From Hofstenia miamia (Eukaryota > Xenacoelomorpha > Acoela > Hofsteniidae): a stretch of 64,000 nt of DNA. Made by a program: the position numbers and the translations under genes. The DNA is taken from NCBI GenBank assembly GCA_900660155.1, contig CABFPE010000533.1:343099-407098 (forward strand). Reading direction: 5' to 3'. This document shows, piece after piece, positions 1-11,476 of the stretch (position 1 is the first letter of the stretch; each line of letters begins with the position of its first letter). Under the pieces are notes generated by a model. That model did not search any database. It was not told the DNA's origin and saw only the letters and a list, made by a program, of their open reading frames with translations.

Positions 1-224
1 CGTGTAAAACACAACGTAAATATTTTATAAATGCTTTTAAAATTTAGAGAAGTAATAAAACTTTGCGGAAATGTAGCATTTTTTGAACAGCATAATTCAA
101 TGCAAAAATAATATTTATAAACAGGGTTCAAAATATTAACATTGTTTGTAACAACAATTTAACCATCTCAAATCAAAAACAGTCAAGAAAAATTCGAAGG
201 ATTCATAAGACTATATGCAGCATA

Positions 225-443
225 CTGTGGCGTACCCAGGGGGGACATGGTGGAATGTCCCCCCCCGTCAGGTTTCCAAATTTAATTTTCACTGGATAAT
301 TAAAAAAAATGCTTAAAAAATTGAAAAATTTAAAATCTAGGATCGTGAAATGCATTTTTTAGGGTATATTTTCTCAATATTTTCAAAAATTTTCGCGGGT
401 AACAATGATGTCCCCCCTTCAGAAAATCCTGCGTACGCCCCTG
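225..443. mobile_element. hAT-type MITE with perfect 8-bp TSD
   Basis: A 219-bp element lies between perfect 8-bp direct repeats GCAGCATA (217-224 and 444-451). The left end reads CTGTGGCGTACCCAGGGGGG and the reverse complement of the right end reads CAGGGGCGTACGCAGG, followed by a shared GGGGGGACAT block about 12 bases further in. The 8-bp duplication and the CAGNGGCGTA-like terminus are typical of hAT transposons. It has no coding capacity, so it is a non-autonomous derivative. The near-identical ends suggest a fairly young insertion. Confidence 0.9.
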
Positions 444-451
444 GCAGCATA

Positions 452-1396
452 CAATAATGGAAAAATCTAAGTTTTTATAGAGATTTTGATGTAAAAGTTG
501 AGTGTTAAGCTGTCATATTGATCAACTGATTTTTTTATTTATGTAGTGTACATTTTATTTGACAATAACTAAGTAAAGCATTTGTTACTTAATACACTCA
601 GTTTAAGACTTTTTAGCTTTTCAATTTGCTTAAGTGAGAGCAATGTCAAGTTTTGTAAATTCGAGAAAATTCTATTTTGAATAAAAGTTATTATTAATAG
701 TGATTTAGAATATTTTTTAATTGTAATGGTATATTTTTTCAACATTTCTTTCTTCTACTTTGGTTCACTTTATTGCATAAAAATATTGAAGAAGAGGAGC
801 GGCCATTTCTGAGGTAGATTTCAATGTCCTTTCCGCAATAAGCGATAGGTTTGTTATGGGGAATGGGATTGAGAATTCCTGTCCCATCGGATAGAATGAG
901 AAAATTCTTGAAGAGATTGGCTGTCCCATGGGACTGATGGGCAAATCGTTGTGTAAATTTTGTGATGAGTTACCTCATTATTGCTTGGACTCGACTAGTA
1001 CGTTGACTAATATCTATAAACTTCAAGTTGTATGTATAATAGCATAGTGACGCATTATGGTATTTTAAGTGGCTGTTGATTCAAAGAATTAATAAGACTT
1101 GTTGATTTAAATAGGAATTTAATTGTTTTAGAAAAAACAGCATATTAAATCGCAAATTAATTTGAATACACCCACAATTTTTGTGTTCTATTATATTAAT
1201 TATTGTATTTGTCATATTCTGATATGTTTAAATTTAAATACAAAAATTAACTCAATGTTAAGTATGATTTCTCAAACATTTCTTCTTGTAACAATAAGTA
1301 CGAATGACATTGAAAGATATTGTAATTTTGTTTCTGGAGAAAACAATTTTTACTAGAATATTTGCAGCCACTTTACACCAGAACAGTGAGCACTCC
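452..1396. other. Non-coding DNA, no gene seen
   Basis: No plausible coding region. At about 850-940 there is a short repeat-like block containing TGTCCCATCGG and GTCCCATGGGAC. The same palindromic core recurs near 51980 and 58945, so this may be a decayed dispersed repeat. Confidence 0.5.
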
Positions 1397-2591
1397 TTGA
1401 GAATCAGGGTTGCCGTTGATGTTGATTTGAATTGATATCAACATGTTGATATCAAATAAATTGATTTGATGTTGATTTTCAAATCAATTGATTTCAATTG
1501 ATTTGAATTGATTTAAAAATCTCAGAAATTTATAAGTCATGAAATGTTGAATTAGATCATATGCATTATTTTTCATGGTGATTTACACAATAAATTGAAT
1601 GAAGGCGATAGAATCTTACTAAAAATTCAGAATTCACCTGGAAGTTGCAAAGGAAAATTTTAAGTTTTTCCTACTCATAAAGTTTAAATAAAATACATGA
1701 GATCAGAAACTAATCACAAATATTTTATTTTTAGGTAGAGCGGCCAAGTATCATTCATACGCGTCATCCGCAAAGAAAGGCGTTTAAATGTCTACAGAAA
1801 CGAGGGCGATTTAAATGTCTAGTTGAAAGAGGAAACCTTGCTCTATTGTTGTTTTCAGATAGTAGCAATAGCAATCTTTATTAGTTCGTGATATATTGGT
1901 ACTTAAAATTTTTTTTAAAATATTTCTCAGACATTTTTTCAAGGAATTTATGCTGATAATGTTCATGAAATCACAACAAATGAGAATAATTTTTCTGCAA
2001 CGGCTTTTAGATTTACTAAAGATTTAGGATTGCAGATTTTTTCAGAAATTAGATTTCGTAATCAGTGGCATCAAGCGCCTTGAAAATTAAGGAGACTTGA
2101 GGTTCAAAAATGAATTTAACTGATATCGGGTATATTGCATTTGAAGTTCACTCTCTTGACACAGTGGATATTTATACGGCTACAATCGTAAATCTAAGCA
2201 GTTCCAATTATGTGCTGTGGAATGCACTTTCAAATAATTGGATATCATCAAGAGACACTGGAAAAATAATGAGTGGAATTCTGCAAAAAGAATTGTTGTA
2301 TAACATTGCTATATTTATTAAAATTCTAACCATGTTGATGCAATATACTCTAAGTTTGCCAACTTCCGGCTGAATTATTCACTAGATTGTTGAGTAATTA
2401 GGCTGACATTTTCAATAACATTTATCCTTGTTCTAAAACAGTTTTTCAAATAGTAGTCTGTACATCCATTGCCACCACAGCGGACGTGATTATCATGTTA
2501 TCATTACAATTTTTAACAACAAAAAAGCTTGCTGGTACATAGCTACATATATAAATTTTACGAGGTGTACAAAGCCACATGTACAATTTGC

Positions 2592-2616
<25 letters not shown>
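2592..2616. repeat. (AT)n microsatellite
   Basis: A run of alternating T and A of about 25 bases inside the hAT-like element, followed by a short TATATAC variant. It gives a spurious tyrosine-isoleucine reading on the minus strand. Confidence 0.9.
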
Positions 2617-2627
<11 letters not shown>

Positions 2628-2736
2628 AACTTTAATATATTTACTTTTTTGGCACTTTGTATAGCTATGATATGCAAAAGAATTTCATATTAACTGTAAT
2701 GTGTAACACTTTCAAGCAGATCTATAGTTTAAGAAT

Positions 2737-3076
2737 CAGACTTGTCAACGAGCCGAGCTTCTAACGAGCTGAGCCGAGGTTGAGCAAAGTATTTGATATA
2801 CAACAAGCCCAAAACAAGCCTATTTTAGGCCAATCAAGTTTATAGTTCTGCTTGTTAATTTGATTATGGAAATTTTTTTTATTTTTTGAGGTCAGTATGC
2901 CTTTCCTATGATCTTATTTAAGAAATGTTTATTAAATAATAGGAAGAGCTATGTAAAAAATTCTTTGAGCACAATATTTTTAAAAAAATACCGAGCTAAA
3001 ACGAGCCGAGCTGAGCCGAAGTTACACAAAATTTACACGAGCCGAGCTTGGAAATGTCGGCCCATTAACAAGTCTG
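2737..3076. mobile_element. Nested hAT-type MITE with GAGCCGAGCT subterminal repeats
   Basis: A 340-bp insertion flanked by perfect 8-bp repeats TTAAGAAT (2729-2736 and 3077-3084). The left end is CAGACTTGTCAACGAGCCGA and the reverse complement of the right end is CAGACTTGTTAATGGGCCGA. Near both ends the motif GAGCCGAGCT/GAGCTGAGCC recurs several times, as expected for subterminal transposase-binding repeats. No coding potential. A truncated relative lies at about 14240-14351. Confidence 0.9.
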
Positions 3077-3443
3077 TTAAGAATTGACTGACTAATTATG
3101 GTTGAGATATTTTCTGAAATTGCCCTCTGTTTTAATGAACCTACTGAATTTGTAGGCACGAAAATTTAAGATAAATATTTATCAAAATATAAATCTGCTG
3201 CAGTGCAATCAAGATTGCAATAGTAATTATCAATAAAGTGTGTGCTTGCATAAGCCCCCATGAGCTTGCAAGTTAAATAACTTCGTTAAAATACGCAAAG
3301 AATACATTGCATCTGAAAATGTAATGCTCTTGATAATTTGAATTGATATCAATTGATATCAATTACCAACAGTCTGTCGATTTGATTTGATTTGATTTGA
3401 TTTGATGCGAAGTTTCCATATCAACACTAACCCTGTTAAGAAT

Positions 3444-6400
3444 ATATTTACATCTGAACTTTCAAATACAAAAATTATTGAATAGAAACAAAATTTCTAC
3501 TAATAGCAAATTCAATGAGATTATCAACATAATTGGAAGTAAATGTACCTGCTAGTGTTTTTTGTTGAATTAATAATATAGCAAACAAAACAGTCCTATA
3601 GATAATTTTGACCTATCATCTTCTAGTGTTGAAGGAATATACTTAGAAATTGGAAAATGTTATCGCATTTGACAAGATGAGCTTCCTTAATTTGGGTAAA
3701 AATATAAACACCTATTTTTTTTAAAAAATTGCATATTGACAAATTCATTCATTTATGCAGCCTTTATGCAGCTTTAGAATATCTCCTACAGAAATGTAGT
3801 AACTGAATATATTGAAGATATTTAAAGACCATGTCAAATGATATTTCTAAAATTCTAGAAAACAAATATTTGAATTTCAATGGAGCGTTTTAAACTTTAC
3901 AATACTAATTATTTAAATAATATATGGAATTTAAAACACCATAGCCCAAGTGCTTAATATTTTATTTTGTAATGTCTTTTTGCAGTGTACTGACGTTTTC
4001 CAAATTATTACCATCTTCATATATAAGATTAAGAAGAAGAAAGTTATTATTTGATAAGTACTTGACAAATTTAAAATTGATAACTTATCAAATAAAGTAA
4101 TGAAAATGTGCAAATGATATTTACGTTAAAATTAAGCATGCATAAGTTGTGAGCATCGTTTAAATTAAATTAATCACGTAAAATAGTGTAATTTCTATTG
4201 TAAATTTAAATCCTAGCCAAGATTTTCCTGATTTATATTTTTGTTTTAGTAAAAATGTTTTTAATAGCATTTAAAATGACCTAAAATTTTTATTATTTTT
4301 AATAACTTTGAAAGCATGCTCCAATTGCTGATCGCACTACTAACAATTGAACGTTTCAAAATATTTTTTTGCAATATTATACAAGCAAAGTTTTTGATAT
4401 CTTTCTAATATTGAAATTAGAGTTAGGAAACTTGATTAAATTGTAAAGTGTTAATTCATTAATTATCTTAAAGAAGCTTACTACATTATTAAAAATGGTT
4501 GTATGTCTTGCAGTAAAGTAATTTTTTGTGGGCTATGATTTTTTGACATATCTTCAGCCCCCATTAAAACTAGGTTTCAAGATTTTTAAGAATAATTTAG
4601 ATCTATGAACAACTCATTAACATATTTAAGAAGCATTAAATATTTTGTTAAGACATGAATAATATTATTAAAAGAATTCTCGAATTATGAATTTCTATTT
4701 GTTTACCTCATATTCAAATATCCTTTGAAAACCCTCCATCTGTGCGGTGCATTCATGTATTCAAGTGTACAAAGGATTGTAGCAAAAAGATAAAATTTAA
4801 AATTCACAAGAATTTAAATAAGAATTTTACTTCTTCCCCCCAAAGATTAAACTTTATTGCATTAATTGATTCAAGCATACTTTTTCTTGTTTTTTCAAAA
4901 AAATTTTCGATTTCAAGTAATCCATCAAAACGGGAACATAGGATAATCACATGAATTATAGGTCAATGTGGTGGAATATGATTGGACGATAAAAGAGCCT
5001 AGTAGGATGAGATGGGCAAAGGAGAAGAAAATATCATTCTATCAAATAACTGGTGTTTAATATAAACAATGAAGCCATATGGGCTACGAATATGCAATGT
5101 AATAGAAATAACATTTTTCATAGATCATGTCATGTGGGATGACTTTATGATTTAAGAAATATCAGTTAACAAATAGTTTTCTTCAACCAGTAAAAAAGAG
5201 CTTTAATCCTCTATCGATCGAGGCACTAGGTGAATGGACTCTTATGTGTTTGAATGTTTTGAGTAATTTACGTCGAAGACATTAGTTCGAACAGAAGAAA
5301 ATATACTTAGTACAAAACTTACCAACATAAATATTGGTCACAGCACAAAAATGCATCTAGAAATTATATACGGAAAGTACCAAGAAAATTTTAAATTAAG
5401 GCATTGTAATTTTTGTGTACTATAGCCTGCGTTAAAAAAGTTAAAACCTCTCCACATATGTTTGAACACTTCAGTCCTATACAATTGATGTAATTGAGTT
5501 TGATAGATTTTTAGGAATAAGTTTTCTTAATTTCTGTAGTTAACTCAATCCATTGACGAATCGAGGAATTAAAAAATGAATTTTGCATTTCTTTTTTCTT
5601 GAATTCTACTTGTTGTATAACTAAAGTGCGCTTGCAATGAGAACGAGGAGTTTTAAAATTAGGGAAGTTAGTTGAATTGTAGGAAGGGATTGTTTTCGAT
5701 AATTTTATAAAGGTGCAAAAATGTTTTATAAACTCTGATTATAGGCTTCAAAAATTTTCCTTTTAATAAAATGTAAATTTTACATTCATGCAGCCTAGTG
5801 TAATATTAATTGCCCAGTTTGTTTGTATTTCAATTTTTTTGAGGTACTGCGTATCAATTCCGCCATATAATTAGGAAGAATAACTTAGATGACTTAATTC
5901 TAAGGAATTAAAAAGTTGAATTTTTCATTAATACTTAGAAGTTGGGAAAAGTTGCTGCAATTGAAACTACCATTTTTCGCTATGCAATCCAATTATTTAT
6001 GAACATTTAAGCTGATGTCGAATATAACACCCACAGTGCAACCTACAAGTATAGTATAATTTTAAAAAATCAAGAAGTATCTAAAAAGTCCAAATTTTCA
6101 GTCTTATATTGAAAACAGAAACATGTAGCTAAAAAGCACACATGTACTAGGGAGAGAACAAAAAATGTTAAACAACCAATACGTCAATGTCTATGTTTCG
6201 GGTAGTGAATCTTCTGATGGCTTTGGGTCCATACTGAAATCACACTGTCATTTTTTAATGTGTACATCATATCATCTAATATTTGGTGTGATCACATTTG
6301 GCGACAAGCAGTTTTAATCTGCTGAAACAGTAAATCTTGATCATGAATTAACATTAGAAAGATCATTGCTCCTTGTGATTCTTTTTCATGCAGCATTTCA

Positions 6401-8080
6401 AAATAGAAAATTATGTAAAAAATGAAAAAAAAAATTATACATGCAAATTCAAATGGATTATCAGTTTATTTAGTGGTGCATATACCTGCTGTTGTTTTTA
6501 ATGAATGCATACACAAGTAAACAAAACTCTAATTGGTGTCAATTTTGACATACTTGGTCTTTCTAGTGTTAATCTGTTGAGCCTATACAGTTCAGTTTTA
6601 GATTTATCAACTAAATCATATTCCTAACCTCTAGCAATTTTGGTGGGCGACAACCCGTCTTTCTGTAGAGACATCATTTGTGCCACAACATGTGATGAAA
6701 TTTCTCTCATTGCTCATCGCTCATAAATAGAAATACATGCAGCATCACAAACACGAGTATTTATTCTAATCTGGTGACATTTTTCTCATTGTTGAATTTG
6801 AAAAAATCATTGAATTGTTTTCAATTATGTTATACTTTTGGGCGGCACTGTAGGTATTTATAACGAGTAATTATTTTATATTTTATTCGTTAATACCAGG
6901 GCGCTATATATACATAGAAGGCCCTGTTGATACGTAGTCTAAATATGGATGTATCCGTTTTAGTTTCTAGAAATATTTTTTCAATTAACTGCACTTTTCC
7001 AAAACTTTCAATTAAAAACAGTTAAAGACCTATTCCTGGCTTTCTTGCTCACCTAGTATTAATTGAATGTTTTATCAGAACTGTATGTTTTTTTGGTCAA
7101 TTTCTATTGGAGCTGGGAAGAATCACCAGAAACCAAAGGAAACTGTTGCTTAAAGCTTGCGCTCCATTCTTAGAATCATCATACTAGTAAATATAGTAAT
7201 TTATATAGACGAGATTGAGCTTTCAGTCAATCAACAGTAATTTTTTGTTGAATTAATGCAAACCACTCCTCTATAATTATTAATGTTTTTTCATGGATAA
7301 CCTCGGTATTCTATATTATGTTCATTAAGATACAAGAAAACTTAACCCTGTTGATAATATTAACAGCATAGATAGTAATTCTGCAAAGTTCCAAGCTATT
7401 GCTCAACTTTATTGATCTATAGAAATATTGGCAATATATTTCTTGAAGACATTCATTCTATAATCAGTATTTATGGAGAACTATCCTATATTCAATTAAA
7501 TAAATTTTGCATAAAGTTTTAACATATAGTTTTCATTCTGAGACAATTTCTTGGTAAAAAACACATACACTTTATAATAGGCCATTAGGGATATTTGTCA
7601 ACATTTATCAACTATTCTTGTAACTCTGCCAGTAATGTATGCAACCGCCTGAGCTTTTTGCAGGAAAACGTCTAAATTTGGATTTGATGACAATGAAGAA
7701 TGAATGCTTGTTTGCATTATATTCACAATCACCTTAGAATAAACACTGAAATTGTGGATTTGAAATTTTCTCAATGATCTAAGAAATCTGTAAGTGCTAG
7801 TTTTTCATTTATACATATAGTACCAACTAAAAAGAACTCAAAGGTGAGTTAATTAATACCCATTGACTTGAATTCATTAGTGATAAGATGAACCACTGTT
7901 TTAAGTGAAAATATTAAATTACAGCATATTTGAATAACTATGTTATTGGAAGTATTAATAATTTTTTTTGAAACAACAGTTAAGTAAAAAGGGATTTTTA
8001 TTTATTTTCAAACTTTATTAGAGCTGGAATATTGCATAAATTATTCTGTCATTCTGCTTAATATGTGGTCTTAAAATTAT
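3444..8080. other. Long AT-rich stretch without recognised genes
   Basis: About 4.6 kb of AT-rich sequence. The short open frames here (for example 3931-4113 minus and 4742-4954 plus) are 60-70 codons, of low complexity, and resemble nothing I recognise. No repeat with clear termini was found. Confidence 0.5.
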
Positions 8081-8099
8081 TTAAAGTAGAAAACTTTGA

Positions 8100-8885
8100 T
8101 TTTCAGACAAATTGTCATAAAAGAGTGAAAATGCCCAGTTGAGGAGAGAAATGAATTCTGTTTGAAATTCATTAAAGAAGCATAAGATGAACAATTTTTT
8201 AGCAATGTTCTCTTCACAAATGAATGCATGTTTGACATGAATCCAATAATAAACAAACAAAACTGCCTTGTTTGGGGTAAAAATTGACCTCCAGCAGTAT
8301 GTTTCAAGGCAACAGATTTTCCACAAAAGCAAATGATATGGGTTAGCATCACCAAAAATATTGTTATTGGTCTTAATTTTTTCAGACGAATGGGACATCC
8401 GACTGCTATTGCGATATGATCAATGAATTTGTGATTCTCCAGACCAAGGCGAAGTGCAAATTTTCACTAACAGTATTTTAGCTGAATTGAGCTAGACCAC
8501 ACACTTTGCATCAAACCTTTCAACTTCTCTACTCCAAATCTCCTGGGCGAATCACCTTTATAGAAATGAATTTTCAGTGGCCTGCATATTCACCTGATAT
8601 ATCACCGTGTGATTTTGCATTTTGGAGATATCTAAAAAGCAAGAAATTTTGATACTTTGGATAATCTTTGCATGACTACTGTCATGCAAGAGATTCCGCA
8701 ACATTTTTACAGCTCAGCACTTGATTCCGTAGTGAAAAGATGTCAGCTCTGTATTGTCGCTGGTATTGGTGTGTTTGAAACTTGAATTATGTAATTTAAA
8801 TGCTTGTTACTATCAAGTATTTTGTTATATGTGTGTATCCTATGTTATGAAATAAAGTGAAAAATCTAGGACATCCTGAATAACA
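8100..8885 (+). pseudogene. Mariner/IS630-type transposase remnant
   Basis: Plus-strand translation in shifting frames gives pieces in the order expected of mariner-like transposases. A segment reading FSNVLFTNECMF corresponds to the usual FSDEATF region with the first catalytic Asp. Then comes CLVWGKN, then QMIWVSITKNIVIG (the usual NVWCALS.N.VIG). At about 8580-8640 the segment WPAYSPDISPCDFAFWRYLK matches the WPPRSPDLTPCDFFLWGYLK hallmark with the last two acidic residues. Several frame changes and stops separate them, so it is dead. The terminus may be the CTAGGACATCCTG near 8867. Confidence 0.8.
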
Positions 8886-9718
8886 TTACTAAATCAGTTT
8901 AAGTTTCAGCATTGAACCAGACCTTTCATTAATTTGACAAACGTTTTGGTGATTATGTTAAAGTCAAATCAGGCAACAAACTCATAAAAATGATTACATT
9001 TTACAAATTGTTATGTGTCATTTGTTGAATTATCGGCTTGTAGTACATTTGATACCAGGTAGAAGACAATATGAATAACAAAATTTATAGAATTCAAGTG
9101 AAGGATTTAAAAATTCCACAAATTCACAAACAGGGAACTAGAAATTCTTGAAGTACTCTGATACAAATGTAAAACCAGCTATGTTAAAACCAATTTTCAG
9201 TTCATAAGAATTGAGCTTGTTCCATCTAAGTGAAGACATGCAAATTTGTTCATATTCAATTTCTACTAGCTCAGCAGTATGGCGTCTTGATATTAATTTG
9301 CATCTGGCATCATCATCAATATTTAATCTAACCTAAAACCACTCCATAAGATCAAGCATGAAGCAAGTGGATTGTAATATAAAACAGCATGCTACTGAAA
9401 ATTCTGTAGACAAAAGTTATCTAAGCACCAATTTTTACAATCAACTTAAAAAATAGAACGTTCACTTTTTGTTTGTCCAGTTGTACCCACAATCTCAAGG
9501 ACAAGAAACATGTAAAATAGTCTCGTAAATAACAGATTTTGTAATGATCGCTGAAATTTCAAGTGAGCTTACTAATTCCCATATAATTGGTAGGATGCTA
9601 AATAGAAATACTGAATTATTATTTTTAAGTGTATCTACAATTGTAATAGTTATATTTCATTACACACTTTTTCATAAACACTATTCCTGCACAATTTATG
9701 AAAAATATTATAAACATA

Positions 9719-10920
9719 CAGGGTGTTGCAAAAAAAACGAAACCCAGATTCAAAATCTTGTATCTTGAAGACTAATGAAGCTATCATATTTTCATAAGCA
9801 TCACACTATTTATCTACCTTTTGCTCATTATTGGTAAAATTTTCAAATGAAATTGATCTACAGTGCCAGAGCAGTGGCTTTTCAAAATAATGTTGTAAAA
9901 TTTTTGTATTTATGTTAAACTAGATCCAAATTCATGACTATAATTTGACTGATAATGTGACCATGTATGTATCGATTACTACATGTAGGTTAGGAAGCTG
10001 CTACTTTTTAATCTTATTTAAATGAAGCCAATATATTTTGGTAATGGCTAACCATGTATTTATTTAAGCAGCTAGTGACATTCGAGAATGCAAGTATCTA
10101 GTACACTTTACAAACTGAGACTAAGTCGAATTGTGTCGAGCATTGAGTAAGCACTGAGCTAGGATAGGACACACATAAGTAATTTAATTAAGATGAGAGG
10201 TGGAACTCATTCAACAGCAATGGTAAAGAGTGGATGTTACTTGATTTGGAGATCAGCTTTAGGCAGATGCCCAACCATTAACAGCAGCCAAAGACACTGC
10301 AAGGCTTCCTCACCTAAATAGTGTTTATTATATCATCCATTAATTATAGTTACTGGAGTTTAATAGTATAGAAGTTGAGCAGTTTAAGAATAGTACATCT
10401 CTACCCACTAGTACAACACAGCAATTACAGAGTAATAATGGAGGAGTTGGATATCAAATCCTGGTAGAAGATGCTACAATGATTTCGCATGTCAACTATG
10501 AAAATAAATGATGGTACCTCTGTGTAAATTTGCTAGATGTGTTGAAGCTCTGCACAACAACTCAGTCTGCATGAAAACAGCTCATATACAATGTGTTTTG
10601 CTTCACATGTGTGTAATGCTTAAGCATGGCAAATAAAACTACATAAAAACAGTTTTGTTTTATATATATTTATATATTTATGATGCTCTATTTTGTTCAA
10701 TTTTAACTAACGCCGAAATGGATTGGACTGCTCAACACAAAAGCTTCACTGTGGAAACTTTTATCAAAAAAGAATCTGCGTGTTCAGAGTGCACTTTAAT
10801 CTTAACGTGAATGTTGCATTACCAAGTAGAAATTCTATTTTACGATGGACTGATAACTTCAGAGCCACTGGATCAGCATTGAAACATTTAACTGATGTTC
10901 TTGTTAAAAAGTAATAAAAC
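9719..10920 (+). mobile_element. Mariner-like element, 5' part, with solo LTR inside
   Basis: At 9717 a TA dinucleotide is followed by CAGGGTGTTGCAAAAAAAAC, a typical mariner/IS630 terminus. At 10717-10910 there is an amino-terminal transposase fragment. Frames there read WTAQHKSFTVETFIKKES and then VALPSRNSILRWTDNFRATG, matching the N-terminal helix-turn-helix part of mariner-like proteins (MEWTPEHRAFAVETF... and VPSRNTILLWVRNFRTTGS in relatives). About 590 bp between them is a solo LTR. That the terminus and the fragment belong to one element is inference. No 3' end is visible. Confidence 0.55.
9890..10478 (+). mobile_element. Solo LTR related to the 29-32 kb LTR element
   Basis: This stretch aligns by eye, with many substitutions, to the reverse complement of about 31990-31400 plus the tail near 28980. 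Shared landmarks, in order, are GACTGATAATG, TGTAGGTTAGGAAGCTGC, GGTAATGGCTAA, AAGCAGCTAGTGACA, GAGCTAGGATAGG, GATTTGGAGATCAG, CCTAAATAGTGTTT and GTACATCTCTACCC. It ends at ATGCTACA against ATGTTACA in the other copy. With no internal region it looks like a solo LTR, a fossil. Its start is approximate. Confidence 0.7.
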
Positions 10921-11476
10921 AAAACTTTTTTTATTTAGTTTTCGAAAATATAAACACTTTTCGTTACTTCACTTTAAATGGCTTTTATTCAACCTTGAAA
11001 TGTGTCAGGAATTTATGCCGGAGCCTGTGATAGAAACATTGATTATGCAATCCAATGAATTCTGAATTTTAATGGCTTTCGTCTACTACATGCTGTTAAT
11101 TAAGTCACTACCTCGTCAAGTTTAACTATGAAAACTGTAAAAAAAAATACTATCAATTTTCATTTTAAACTTAAGTATAAACATAGATTCAAAATAAACT
11201 TGAACATTTAGTCCATCTACTTTTACATAAAATTTGTTACATTAAATTTAGCTAAATACATTCAATTTTATTTAATCGAATGGTAAAAAATGGTTAACAT
11301 AATAATATTAATAAGCACAATTGAACAATTTATAATGATGTACTAATAGTTAGTTTGGCTTGAATGCACAGTTTATATTGCATTTGCTTTGTAGTGATTC
11401 ATCTATCTTGAATTTCTATAGTAACAAGTGTTATCTTGCTTACATCTCAGTTGCTTAGTGCCTTAAATATATAATT
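10921..11476. other. 5' flank of the TRIM-like gene
   Basis: AT-rich sequence without coding potential, immediately upstream of the ATG at 11477. It should contain the promoter and 5' untranslated region, but I cannot identify a TATA box or initiator with confidence. Confidence 0.4.

Larger units (their letters stand above)
1405..3435. mobile_element. hAT-like non-autonomous element (CAGGGTT ends), hosting a nested element
   Basis: The left end begins CAGGGTTGCCGTTGATGTTG and the reverse complement of the right end begins CAGGGTTAGTGTTGATATGG, so the ends are inverted repeats. The flanks TTGAGAAT (1397-1404) and TTAAGAAT (3436-3443) match at 7 of 8 bases, the duplication length expected for hAT elements. 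The subterminal zones are dense in ATTGATTT/TTGATATCAA variants, including a short GATTT array at about 3379-3406. The open frame at 2110-2373 (87 codons) matches no family I know. A second element is inserted at 2737-3076. A related copy lies at about 52806-54950. Confidence 0.75.

Noticed and set aside
2446-2628. Minus frame rich in Tyr-Ile
   Set aside because: Translation of the (AT)n microsatellite; not a gene. The same applies to frames at 22357-22669.
8077-8398. Minus-strand frames of 92 and 105 codons
   Set aside because: They overlap each other in different frames and are antisense to the mariner-like transposase remnant.
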